Source: an uncultured Lachnospiraceae bacterium | Lineage (GTDB): Bacteria; Bacillota; Clostridia; Lachnospirales; Lachnospiraceae | DNA: 64,000 bases | Assembly: GCA_910577015.1 (NCBI GenBank) | Contig: CAJTKU010000004.1 | Location: 62,001-126,000, forward strand | Direction of reading: 5' to 3' | Shown here: positions 35,177 to 44,300 of the stretch, piece by piece | Numbering within the stretch: position 1 is the first letter of the stretch | Layout: every line of letters starts with the position of its first letter | Program-made: the position numbers and the translations under genes | The notes under the pieces: model-generated | What the model was told of the DNA's origin: nothing | Seen by the model: only the letters and a program-made list of their open reading frames with translations | Databases searched by the model: none

Positions 35177-36028
35177 ATGTGTAAAAAAACGAAGGAAGAA
35201 TTACAGACATTGGTTAATAAAGCCACAGCAGGGGATAAAAAAGCGCTTGAAACACTTGTCACAGATGTGCAGGATATTGTATTCAATTTATCCCTGCGGA
35301 TGCTCGGCACATTTGCAGATGCCGAGGATGCCACACAAGACATTCTGCTGAAAATGATTACGCATTTATCATCTTTTCGAGGTGACAGTTCATTTACTAC
35401 ATGGGTATTCAGTATTGCTGTCAATCACCTGAAAAACTACAAAAAGCATATGTTCGCCAATTATCCGCTGCGTTTTGAGTATTATGGGGATGACATTGAA
35501 AACGGAAAAATACAGGATGTGCCGGATTTGACACAGAATGTGGAAAAAGATATTCTGGCGGAGGAACTTAAAATGTCCTGTACCAATGTGATGCTGCAGT
35601 GCCTGGATATGGAAAGCAGGTGTATTTTTATATTGGGAACCATGTTTAAGCTTGATAGCCGTATTGCAGGGAATATTCTGGAGATGACCCTGGAAGCGTA
35701 TCGTCAGCGGCTTTCCCGCATACGAAAAAAAATGGCAGATTTTCTCGGACAGTATTGCGGAGAATATGGAAGCGGCAGGTGTAAATGTAAAAACAGGGTC
35801 AATTATGCAATACAAAACCACAGGATAAACCCTCAGAAGCTGGATTATATAACAGCTGCGGAAATTCCGCTTGAGACCATTCTTGATGTTAAAAATGCAA
35901 TGGAGGATATTGACGGACTATCGCAGAATTTCTTGTTTTGCAAGTCTTACCAATCACCCGGACGCATGAAACATCTGATACGGGAACTGTTAGAATCCAC
36001 GCAATTTTCCATTATTCAAAATTCATAA
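35177..36028 (+). CDS. ECF-type sigma factor with Cys-rich C-terminal extension
   Basis: A 283-residue sigma-70-family factor. Region 2 (LVTDVQDIVFNLSLRMLGTF, then ADAEDATQDILLKMITHLSSFRG) and a divergent region 4 (about residues 130-190, ILEMTLEAYRQRLSRIRKKM) are present. A C-terminal extension of about 90 residues begins with YCGEYGSGRCKCKNRV, a possible metal-binding Cys cluster. There is no anti-sigma gene next to it. The ATG follows AGGAGG by 9 nt. The DUF2461 gene starts 16 nt after its stop. Confidence 0.85.
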   Translation: MCKKTKEELQTLVNKATAGDKKALETLVTDVQDIVFNLSLRMLGTFADAEDATQDILLKMITHLSSFRGDSSFTTWVFSIAVNHLKNYKKHMFANYPLRFEYYGDDIENGKIQDVPDLTQNVEKDILAEELKMSCTNVMLQCLDMESRCIFILGTMFKLDSRIAGNILEMTLEAYRQRLSRIRKKMADFLGQYCGEYGSGRCKCKNRVNYAIQNHRINPQKLDYITAAEIPLETILDVKNAMEDIDGLSQNFLFCKSYQSPGRMKHLIRELLESTQFSIIQNS

Positions 36029-36043
36029 AGGAGATGACAGATT

Positions 36044-36727
36044 ATGGATACAAAGATGATTATAGACTACTTATCGGCACTGAGCATGAATAACAACCGT
36101 GAATGGTATCACGCGAATAAGGAAGCTTACAAGAAAGCAAATTGTGAGTTTGAAGAATTATTGCAGGCATTGATTTTTGAAATCGGTAAGTTTGACAGCA
36201 GCATACTGCATAATAATCCGAAAGACATTACCTTTAAGATTGTAAGGGATACCCGGTTTAGCAATGATAAATCACCGTATAACCCTGCATTCCGTGCCCA
36301 TATTTCCTCTAAGGGTAAACTGCCTGTCCCTGTCGGATATTATATTATGATAAAACCCGGCAATCAGTCCTTTTTAGGAGGCGGTCTGTTTGCCGATATG
36401 TTTAAGGACGCTACGGCGATGATACGCAATTACATCGTCCAAAACGGGAATGAATGGGAAAAGGTTATCAATGAGCCGGAGTTTAAAAAATATTTTGCCG
36501 TACAGGGAGCGGCCTTGAAAAATGTTCCTGCCGGATATGAGAAGGAGCATCCGCAAGCGGAATATCTGAAATTTAAGAGTTGGTATCTGGAATATCCGAT
36601 AAAGGATGAAGAATGGAAGGATGCCAAGTCTTTTCTTACCAAGGCAGCAGAGCTTTATCGGATTATGAAACCATTTAACGACTATCTGAACAAGGCGCTT
36701 GTTGATTTCCGGATGCCGGAAAGGTAA
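36044..36727 (+). CDS. DUF2461 family protein
   Basis: A 227-residue protein matching the DUF2461 (TIGR02453) pattern: NREWYHANKEAYKKA (about residue 18), RDTRFSNDKSPYNPAFRAHI (about 69), and YYIMIKPGNQSFLGGGLF (about 98). The family is widespread, cytoplasmic and of unknown function. It lies 16 nt after the ECF sigma gene, so it is probably expressed with it. The start follows AAAGGAGATGA. Confidence 0.9.
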   Translation: MDTKMIIDYLSALSMNNNREWYHANKEAYKKANCEFEELLQALIFEIGKFDSSILHNNPKDITFKIVRDTRFSNDKSPYNPAFRAHISSKGKLPVPVGYYIMIKPGNQSFLGGGLFADMFKDATAMIRNYIVQNGNEWEKVINEPEFKKYFAVQGAALKNVPAGYEKEHPQAEYLKFKSWYLEYPIKDEEWKDAKSFLTKAAELYRIMKPFNDYLNKALVDFRMPER

Positions 36728-36825
36728 CGAAATATTTCAATTGTCGGTAAAGACGGAAAGATAGAAACGGATGCAGTTATATCATGATGAAATAAAATAA
36801 TACAGATTTTCTTTATTTTCTCCCC

Positions 36826-36859
36826 GTGTGACTTTTGTGTGACGTTTGACTTTTATAAT
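36826..36859 (+). promoter_or_regulatory. Predicted SARP-dependent promoter 1 (operon 36914-39355)
   Basis: Heptamers GTGTGAC (36826-36832) and GTGTGAC (36837-36843) at 11-nt pitch, a 10-nt gap, then TATAAT (36854-36859). A third, weaker GTTTGAC follows directly (36844-36850). No -35 box lies at the right spacing. The same layout recurs at 41236 and 46029. Confidence 0.8.
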
Positions 36860-36913
36860 ACAGGGTAGTATCGAAGAAATCTATCCAATCACATGAATGA
36901 GGAGATTGATAAG

Positions 36914-37543
36914 GTGAAGAAGAAGTTAGCGCTTATGGGAATCGCGGGTATCCTGGTTCTGACGGCCATTGTAGGGGGCAGTTTGGCTGCCATCAATGCA
37001 CAATCGGACACGGGCGAGAGCATTATTTCCACGAAAGCACTTGGAATCGGCATCTATGAGGACGGCGCAGAGCCGGAAAAGACAGTGGTGACGGCGGAAA
37101 AAATCATGCCGGGAGACACGGTGGAAAAGCCGATGTGCGTAAAAAATGATGTGGATAACGGATATGACCTTTATGTGCGTGTCATCATCAATAAATCATG
37201 GGGCAATTACGACGGCAGCGTCTTTGACAAGGATTTTGAGGCGGATACTTCCGCTATCAGCATATACCGGGAGAGCGGCGACTGGATAAATGCATATGAG
37301 GATGAGGAACAGCTTGTGCTGTATTATACGAAGCCGCTTGCGGCGGGGGAGTCTTCTTCCAATTTTATGGATGCGCTGGTGATATCGGAATCGCTGGGCA
37401 ACCGGTATGCGGGGATGGCGGCACAGCTTGAGGTGGAAGCGGACGCGGTTCAGAAGTTTGCAGGGGAAGACGCCGTTTCTTCTGCATGGGGCGTGGAAAT
37501 AACGCTGGATTCGGATGGAAATATAACAAGCGTTACAGAGTAA
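36914..37543 (+). CDS. TasA/camelysin-like secreted fibre protein
   Basis: A 209-residue exported protein starting MKKKLALMGIAGILVLTAIV with a SipW-type signal peptide, followed by a TasA/CalY-like beta-sandwich: ALGIGIYEDG, then KIMPGDTVEKPMCVKNDVDN and YDLYVRVIINKSW, ending with QLEVEADAVQ. Proteins of this family form extracellular fibres or are proteases/fibre partners. I chose GTG 36914, with GAGGAG about 9 nt upstream. ATG 36893 would add seven residues. It is the first gene of the operon driven by predicted promoter 1. Confidence 0.82.
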   Translation: MKKKLALMGIAGILVLTAIVGGSLAAINAQSDTGESIISTKALGIGIYEDGAEPEKTVVTAEKIMPGDTVEKPMCVKNDVDNGYDLYVRVIINKSWGNYDGSVFDKDFEADTSAISIYRESGDWINAYEDEEQLVLYYTKPLAAGESSSNFMDALVISESLGNRYAGMAAQLEVEADAVQKFAGEDAVSSAWGVEITLDSDGNITSVTE

Positions 37544-37568
37544 AAAGGAACTTGCAGGGAGGTCTGGC

Positions 37569-38363
37569 ATGAAAAAAATAATGCTGCTGTTCGGCATGGC
37601 GGCGGTACTGATAGGAAGCATAAATTCGGTATCCTATGCCGCAGAAAAGCCTACGGTGGAATTTACCGCAGACAACAGGCTGGTTTACAACATTTCCAGG
37701 GAAGACGGAAGCAATGTCAATCTGGGAAATACTTTTGAGGGTATGGCGCCGGGGGAGACAAGGGAGCAAAAAATAGAGATTGTAAACAATAATTCCCACC
37801 GGGTTGATTTTTATATGAATGCGGAAGCGCTGGAAGCGCTGGAAGTGGCGGGAAAGTCCGCAGGCGGAGCCTATGACATCAGCCTGAAGCTGAATGACAC
37901 GGTTCTGTATGACAGCACAGTGGGCGGTTCCGTGCAGGACGCGGGAAATATTTCGGACAGTGAAAAAGGTTTTCTGGAGATGAATGACGGCTCGCTGAAG
38001 AATACCGTGTTTCTTGTTACATTGGAAAAAGGAGAACGCGCAGAACTGCTATTTTCCGTAGGGCTTGACGGGGAATCCATCACCAATACGACAGAAAATG
38101 ATTACAGCAATGCGTTTGGTAAGTTTGGCTTTGATTTTCTGGTTGCCTACAATGACCCGGCCGGCACGGTAACTGTGGAGCGTGTGGAGAAAAAAACAAC
38201 GGAACCGAGACTGGAAGTGGTGGAAACGGTAAAAGACGTTGTAATCGCCGTTAAAACCGGCGACCCTGCGGCAATCGGCGTACTGCTTGCCGTACTGGCG
38301 CTGGGAGTTGGTATCGTAGCGTTTGCAGGCAGGAAAAAGAAAAAGGACGAATTGGCAAAATGA
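37569..38363 (+). CDS. Membrane-tethered surface protein with sortase-like C-terminal signal
   Basis: A 264-residue protein with a cleavable signal peptide (ending near SVSYAAE), an Ig-like beta domain (EGMAPGETREQKIEIVNNNS), and a C-terminal VKTGD motif (about residue 229) followed by a hydrophobic helix and a KKKKDE tail. KTGD before a membrane helix is a common clostridial variant of a sortase recognition site, close to the (S/P)PxTG site of class B sortases in Clostridioides. It could be anchored by the fused sortase at 48598. It lies between a TasA-like gene and a MucBP-type gene. Confidence 0.78.
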   Translation: MKKIMLLFGMAAVLIGSINSVSYAAEKPTVEFTADNRLVYNISREDGSNVNLGNTFEGMAPGETREQKIEIVNNNSHRVDFYMNAEALEALEVAGKSAGGAYDISLKLNDTVLYDSTVGGSVQDAGNISDSEKGFLEMNDGSLKNTVFLVTLEKGERAELLFSVGLDGESITNTTENDYSNAFGKFGFDFLVAYNDPAGTVTVERVEKKTTEPRLEVVETVKDVVIAVKTGDPAAIGVLLAVLALGVGIVAFAGRKKKKDELAK

Positions 38364-38380
38364 GAGGGAGGGACGAAGCA

Positions 38381-39355
38381 GTGGGAAAAAAGATATTTCG
38401 CATGGCAGCGGCTGTTGTGATAATGGGAATTGCCTTTCTTTACGGACCGTCCGTACAGGCAGCCGAGGGGAAGACTTACCAGATTATATATAAAGCGGGC
38501 AATGCGGGAGAGTTTACCTCCCAATATCAGGAATATGCAGTAAACACCCTGGGTGCGGTGGAAGCAGGGGAGAAAAAGATTGTCTATGAGGTTGCGCCCG
38601 GAAGCGCTTATCCCGACCTGCCTCAGGCCGGAGATATTGCCAGCAGCGGTTATTATGTGCTTCCCGCCCAAAACTGGGGGCCTTCGGATGAAACTGTTTC
38701 CAAAAGAAGTGAGTATGTGGTGCAGTACGGCAGGCTGGCAGACGGTGTGGAGTATACGGTTATGTTTGTAGACGCCGCTTCGGGAGAGCAGGTTGCCCTG
38801 CCGGAAATCGCAATGGGCAATGTGGGTGATACCGTTACCTATACGGCAAAGCAGGTTCCTGACTACAAGCTGGATTCCGAACAGCAGGCATCCCTTGTAT
38901 TGGGAGAAGACAGTTCGCAGAATATCATAACGTTTACCTACAGCAGCGCCAAGGTATCCGGCGTGGAAGAAACGGTGCGTGTAGAATATGTGGACGGCGG
39001 CACCACGATAGAATATCAGGAGAGGGAGAATATCATATATAATGAGGCGGCTGTAGCCGGTGGCGCAGGCGGGGACGCGCAGGCCGGGCAGGATGAAAAT
39101 GCCGAAGGGGAAGATGACGGGGATGTTGTAACAATTCCGGATGAAGAAACGCCGCTTGGAGATGGCGGAGAGTTAGCCGGTGACGGACAGGATACGGTTA
39201 AAATAGAGGAGGAAGAAACGCCTCTTTCCAACCTCCGTATGGATTCCCCCAACAAAATGGTCATGGGCGCCATCGCTGCCGGTGCGGCAGCAGTCCTGCT
39301 TGCCGTTATCTGGGTTATTGTCAAGAAAAAATCCAGAAACCCCAAAGGAGAATAA
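38381..39355 (+). CDS. Surface protein with MucBP-like domains and C-terminal membrane anchor
   Basis: A 324-residue protein with a signal peptide (ending PSVQAAEG), an N-terminal region, a MucBP-like repeat (YTVMFVDAASGEQVALPEI, then VPDYKLDSEQQASLVLGEDS), an acidic Gly/Asp-rich linker, the motifs DEETPL and EEETPLSNL, then a membrane helix and KKKSRN. EETPL-type motifs before a C-terminal helix are common in Lachnospiraceae surface proteins. I chose GTG 38381, 7 nt after GGGAGGGA. ATG 38360 overlaps the previous stop. It ends the operon, before a terminator. Confidence 0.78.
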   Translation: MGKKIFRMAAAVVIMGIAFLYGPSVQAAEGKTYQIIYKAGNAGEFTSQYQEYAVNTLGAVEAGEKKIVYEVAPGSAYPDLPQAGDIASSGYYVLPAQNWGPSDETVSKRSEYVVQYGRLADGVEYTVMFVDAASGEQVALPEIAMGNVGDTVTYTAKQVPDYKLDSEQQASLVLGEDSSQNIITFTYSSAKVSGVEETVRVEYVDGGTTIEYQERENIIYNEAAVAGGAGGDAQAGQDENAEGEDDGDVVTIPDEETPLGDGGELAGDGQDTVKIEEEETPLSNLRMDSPNKMVMGAIAAGAAAVLLAVIWVIVKKKSRNPKGE

Positions 39356-39360
39356 AAGAG

Positions 39361-39394
39361 AAAGGAATGGCTGTATTTTGCCGTTCCTTTTTTT
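39361..39394 (+). terminator. Terminator of operon 1 of the fibre locus
   Basis: An 11-bp stem AAAGGAATGGC / GCCGTTCCTTT (one T-G pair) with an 8-nt loop and a run of seven T. Confidence 0.9.
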
Positions 39395-39429
39395 ATTTTG
39401 GCAATTTGCAATAAAGGGCGTCCTTTTAG

Positions 39430-39459
39430 TTGACAAGCGCATTGAAAGAGAAGTATAGT
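39430..39459 (+). promoter_or_regulatory. Sigma-A promoter of the SARP-like regulator
   Basis: TTGACA (39430-39435), an 18-nt spacer, TATAGT (39454-39459), 13 nt before the start codon. No TGTGAC heptamers are present, so the regulator seems to be expressed independently of its predicted target promoters. Confidence 0.75.
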
Positions 39460-39472
39460 AGTTGAGAAAATA

Positions 39473-40735
39473 ATGAACAAAAGTAAGGATGATAAAAAAG
39501 GGGGGCGGGTCATCATTTTTACAGTCAGCTTATTGGGAAGATTTCAAATATTATATCAAGGCAATATATTGAGTGATGATGATATACGTTCGGAAAAGCT
39601 GGTGAATCTGTTTTCTTACATAGTGCTGCACAGGGAACGTTCCCTGTCTGTGCAGGAACTTACGGAAGCTTTGTGGAAAGAGGATGAAACGGATAATCCG
39701 GCAGGCGCATTGAAAAACCTGATGTACCGTTTACGTACCATCTTTAAAAAACATTTCGGGGACGCCGATTTTATCATGACAAGCAGGGGGGCATATTATT
39801 GGAACCCTGAAATGGAAGTTGTGGTGGATGTGGAATTGTTTGAACAAAATTGTAACATGGGAAAAAAGGAACAGTCGGAGAATTGCAGGAAAAGCATTTC
39901 ACATTACGAAGAAGCCGTAGAATTGTATCAGGGGGACTTTCTGGCGAAGTATATAGACAACAACTGGATTCTTCCGGTTTCCACTTATTATCATTCTCTC
40001 TTTCTTTCCAGCGCGAAAAAGCTGGCGGAATTGTACGAGGAAGAAGACTATCAGAATATGGAAAGAGTCTGTGCCAAAGCATTGCAGTTTGACAAGGTGG
40101 ACGAACAGATACATTGTCTGCGGATTGGCGCCATGATACATCAGAATAAGCAAAAGCTGGCGGAGGAATACTATGAAAACGCGGTAAAGGTTTTGTATGA
40201 AGCGTTAGGCGTCCGCAATACGGCCGGGCTTAAGAAAGTTTATAAGGAACTTCTCAAAATGAAAAAGAGCTCCGCAGCAGCGGCTATTGAGGAGATTCAG
40301 CAGGACATGCTGGAACCTGAGAAGCCGGAGGGAGCCTATATATGCGGGTACGCGGTGTTCAGGGAAGCCTACCGGATGGAAGCGAGAAGGATACACAGGC
40401 TTGGAATAGCAGAGTATGTGCTGCTGTTGACCATGACGGTAAATGAAGAGACGGTCAAGGCAGGAAACGAAAAGATGGAAAAGTTCCTGTTAAACAATGC
40501 CATGGACAGGATGGAGGAGGTTTTGCGGGATTCCCTTCGGATAGGGGACGTGGCGTCCAGATACAGTGACACGCAGTTTGTAGTGCTTTTGCCCACCTGT
40601 TCCCAGGAGTCAAGCATGATGGTAATTTCGCGTATACTTTCCAGGTTTTCAAAATATCCTGACAGCAGGCGGATTAAGGTAAAGAGCGACATTGAGGAAG
40701 TGACAATGTCAGGCCGGTTCGGGGAAAGGGGATAA
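39473..40735 (+). CDS. SARP-like transcription regulator (winged helix, BTAD, degenerate GGDEF)
   Basis: A 420-residue regulator. Residues of about 15-110 form an OmpR/PhoB-like winged helix (LVNLFSYIVLHRERSLSVQE and GALKNLMYRLRTIFKKH). About 115-265 are a BTAD/TPR-like bacterial activator domain (YEEAVELYQGDFLAKY, then ALQFDKVDEQIHCLRIGAMI). The C-terminus from about 290 resembles a GGDEF domain, but the signature is RYSDTQFVVLLP (about residue 363), so cyclase activity is unlikely. SARP-type winged helices bind direct heptamer repeats at 11-nt pitch, exactly what precedes the three surrounding operons. It is probably their activator. Confidence 0.85.
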   Translation: MNKSKDDKKGGRVIIFTVSLLGRFQILYQGNILSDDDIRSEKLVNLFSYIVLHRERSLSVQELTEALWKEDETDNPAGALKNLMYRLRTIFKKHFGDADFIMTSRGAYYWNPEMEVVVDVELFEQNCNMGKKEQSENCRKSISHYEEAVELYQGDFLAKYIDNNWILPVSTYYHSLFLSSAKKLAELYEEEDYQNMERVCAKALQFDKVDEQIHCLRIGAMIHQNKQKLAEEYYENAVKVLYEALGVRNTAGLKKVYKELLKMKKSSAAAAIEEIQQDMLEPEKPEGAYICGYAVFREAYRMEARRIHRLGIAEYVLLLTMTVNEETVKAGNEKMEKFLLNNAMDRMEEVLRDSLRIGDVASRYSDTQFVVLLPTCSQESSMMVISRILSRFSKYPDSRRIKVKSDIEEVTMSGRFGERG

Positions 40736-40739
40736 CGGG

Positions 40740-41156
40740 ATGGAGGATATTACAAACTGCTTTCCATTAAACGGAATCCGGATTTGTATTGACAATAAAG
40801 ACAGTAATATGGAAGGCAGGGCATATTCCCCGCTCTGGGAAGCCTGTATCACTTTTTGCGGACTGGAGGAATTGCTGTTGAAAGCGGATAAGGTATTTGA
40901 TGAAAAAGGATATCCGCAGGCATTTCAGGAAAAAAGAAGTTTTTTGGTACAAAAAAGCCGTCCCACGGCTTTTCGGGGATTTCCCAGTCCTGAAACCGAT
41001 GAAAAAACGATTTTGAGTCAGCGTGGCATGCTGGAAACCTATGATATCGTGGTGGAATCCAGAAGAAATACCAGCTGGCAGGGGTGCGTGTATAAAGCAG
41101 GGAAAAAGATTGGGGACTTTTGCGGGGAACTGGAATTGATAGGCTGCCTGATTTGA
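40740..41156 (+). CDS. Small protein with WQG domain, co-transcribed with SARP regulator
   Basis: A 138-residue soluble protein of unknown function, starting 4 nt after the SARP stop. Its last 40 residues or so (YDIVVESRRNTSWQGCVYKA, then FCGELELIGCLI) align with the 57-residue protein at 48399 (FVIEVKSRENHTWQGTVSWV, then FRSALELLKLID). The shared pattern is V-x-V/I-x-S-R-x-N-x-(S/T)-W-Q-G. The N-terminal part is unique. It may be a small regulator or partner of the fibre locus. A terminator follows. Confidence 0.72.
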   Translation: MEDITNCFPLNGIRICIDNKDSNMEGRAYSPLWEACITFCGLEELLLKADKVFDEKGYPQAFQEKRSFLVQKSRPTAFRGFPSPETDEKTILSQRGMLETYDIVVESRRNTSWQGCVYKAGKKIGDFCGELELIGCLI

Positions 41157-41176
41157 ATCGGGAACAAGAAGTAAAG

Positions 41177-41203
41177 GGCAAGGTGTTTACCTTGTCTTTT
41201 TTT
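41177..41203 (+). terminator. Terminator after the SARP-WQG unit
   Basis: Stem GGCAAGGT / ACCTTGTC (one G-T pair) with loop GTTT, followed by seven T. Confidence 0.9.
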
Positions 41204-41235
41204 GTCGGCATTATTCTGCGTGGAAATCCTCCCCG

Positions 41236-41269
41236 ATGTGACCGACGTGTGACTGCCTGCTAGTATAGT
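41236..41269 (+). promoter_or_regulatory. Predicted SARP-dependent promoter 2 (operon 41331-46020)
   Basis: Heptamers ATGTGAC (41236-41242) and GTGTGAC (41247-41253) at 11-nt pitch, a 10-nt gap, then TATAGT (41264-41269). No -35 box. Same geometry as at 36826 and 46029. Confidence 0.8.
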
Positions 41270-41330
41270 ATTGATAGAAAGCTGAAAAAGCATACTGTAT
41301 CAGGAGCAGTTACCCAAAAGGAGGATTTGC

Positions 41331-44300
41331 ATGAAGGCCGGATGGATGAAAAAAGTTATGGCAATAAGTTTGTGTCTGACGATATTGGCAGGCATAAATG
41401 TGCAGTCTGTGATAGCCGCGGCACAGGAAAGTGTGACGGTATCCGGCAATGATACGGAAAATCCGGTTGAAAACATAGAGACAAACCAGCCTTCCGAAAA
41501 CGGGGAAGTGACGGAAGGGGAAGAAGATAAAATAGAAGATAAGGCAGAAGATATAGTGGCTGACAGTGATGTCCCGGCTGTGGAAGAAGCGCCCGGTGAG
41601 GATGAAGTACAGGAAAATGTTTCCGATAATGATGTATCCGGCAATGAAGCATTTGGTGACGATATATCCGGTAACGATGTATCCGGCAATGATTTACAGG
41701 AAACCGTGACGCTGCAGACGGAAGTAGATGGCGTAAAGATTACCCTGACAGCATCGGCAGAGGATATTCCGGAAGGTGCAGTGCTCTGGGCGGAGGAAAT
41801 CAGACAGGATTGGACAAATAAAGAGCAGATTGAAGTGATTGACGAAGCGCTGGCGGCAGAGGCAGAGGAAAAGCAGTTTGCAGTGCAGCAGTACAAGGCA
41901 TTTGACATTAAGCTTCTTGTAGACGGTGAAACCGTACAGCCCGGCGGCGACGTTGTGGTTAAGTTTGAAGGGGATGTCCTTTTGCCGAGGCAGGAAGAAA
42001 GCCTTGCCGTATATCACATTACGGAGGATGCGGTTGCTGCCCAGGTGGGAGGCCTGAATGAAGAAAACCTGCCGGAGATGGTAACGGACCATTTTTCCAC
42101 TTATGTCATCGTTGTGGCTGAGGAAGTTGCAGGTGAATGCAGCGTAAACATCCACCATTTCCTTCAGGTGGAAACCGGAAAAGAGGAGCTGTTCAGAAGC
42201 AGGTATGTAGATAAAGACGGCAATCCCAAATATGAACTCAGGCAGGAAGAGGGCGGCAGTTTATATTATGAAGGGTATAAGTCAGAAACGGAAAACATCA
42301 ATGTTTTTCAGGAAATGACGATTCCCGTACAAAAAAATAATTCTTATAATCTGGTTAGGATAGTGGTAAAGGATGAAGAGGAAAATATTATTTATACCTC
42401 CGAAGACGTGGACAATACCGAGGACAGGGTTCTGGTTACCATCGAAGGTGATTCGGAAGTGGAACTGTACTATGATTACACCAGAAATGACAATTTCAGG
42501 GACGACGTAACGTATTTTGATTACAGCATCCTGGGTGGTTACACCGAGTTAAAAACCGTAAAAGAAGAAGACATGAAGCGTGCGTGGGAAATCACTTTCA
42601 GCACAACAAAAGACGGGAAGTCTGAAAGTTACACCTATCAGGGACACGGCGTGTTCCGAAACAAGGAAACAGGCGCGGAGTACAAAGTAGGTTTAAACAG
42701 TGTCCTTTACAATTTCAATTATAACTGGCTGTACGAAAAAATCACCGTGCTTGCCATGAATGACGAGACATTTTCCTTCTGGTATGACGATTCGGACGCA
42801 GGCAGTGACAGGGGAAACGGAACCGGGCTTGGTTTAAGGAACACCGGAATTAACAATCCCAAATATGCTTATGATGAAAACGGCGTATATCACGGATACT
42901 CAGGTTATTTTGCAATCGGCACTTACGGGGATGCCCATTTCCATGATTACTACATCCCCATGAATAAAACGGTTGACGGCGTAAACGTAACTTTAAATGC
43001 CAATACAAACAACTCCAACCATTGGGCGATACCGGAATATCCTTATGTTGACCCGGTTACCGGTGCCGTTTATGAAACTACGGTATTAAAAGGAACAGAC
43101 GCGATTGTTCCCGGCCTGGTGCAGGGACTTACCGGGGATAAATACGAAACGCTTGTGATGGCAAAAGGCATTTACGAACCCGGCTATTTTACCTCCGAGG
43201 ATTTTACAAGCGTTGTAAACGGCATCACTTATTATGACAAGAAGGTTTATCCGAATGAGTTTGAATTGAGATTTGAGCGGAGCGGTTATAATTACCAGCT
43301 CTTCAGTTCCGTGGATACAAGGACAGGTGAGGAAACGCTGGCAGGGTTAAGGAATGAAGGGAATTTCTTCCCCTTAAACGGTGTGGATTACAAAGACACG
43401 GCAGCGATGGTGGAAGAACTGGAAGGTGCGTGGGGGGAACGCTACAATGCCTTTTCCAAGACAGGTACAAAACCGGAAGGAAACAACTGCTTTTTCGGAA
43501 TGCGTTATGATTTTTCTTTCAGCCTTGGAGATTATGTAGGCCCGTTGGAATATTCCTTCATTGGCGACGACGACCTCTGGGTATTTGTTGACGGCCATCT
43601 GGTATTGGATTTGGGCGGTATCCATTCCGCATACCCCACTGCATATGAAGGCAGTTCCTATAACGGTTTTGAAATTATAACAAAAGGTAATGAAAATAAT
43701 TCCGTGGATATGTGGAGCGCTGTATACACAGATGCAAACGGCAATGTGAGGCCCGTTATCGACCCGGAAGATACCGAGCGGACGCATCAGGTAACGGTTC
43801 TTTATATGGAACGCGGCGGATATGATTCCAACTGCTATATGGAGTTTGTTCTTCCCAATGTAACGCCGATGCAATCTGTCATTACGAACAGGCCTATTGG
43901 AAAACTGACATTTGAAAAGACGGATGACTTGGGCAACGCCCTTGCAGGCGCCGAGTTTGAACTGAGAAAAGCAGGGCAGGTGCTTGTAGGCACGGCAGTT
44001 TCCGATGGAGAAGGAAGGGTAAGGTTCAGCGGACTTGCAACAGGCACATATACGTTAAGGGAAGTAAAAGCACCGGAAGGATATGAACTGGATGAAACGG
44101 AATACACCGTATGGGTAAGGGAAAGCGCGGATGGCAAAACGATAACGGTGGAAACCGATATTCCGGATAACAGGATTGCAAACCATAAATTGATGGCTCT
44201 TCCGGTGGAAAAAATCTGGCAGAATGCAGACGGTACGGAAATGACGGCGCCGGGTACGGAAAGCGTTAAAATCCAGTTATACAGAAACGGACTGCCGGTA

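Noticed and set aside
41640..41700. SGND-type repeats in the giant adhesin as a CRISPR-like or tandem DNA repeat array
   Set aside because: The repeats are in-frame protein units within a coding sequence and too short and variable for a CRISPR array.
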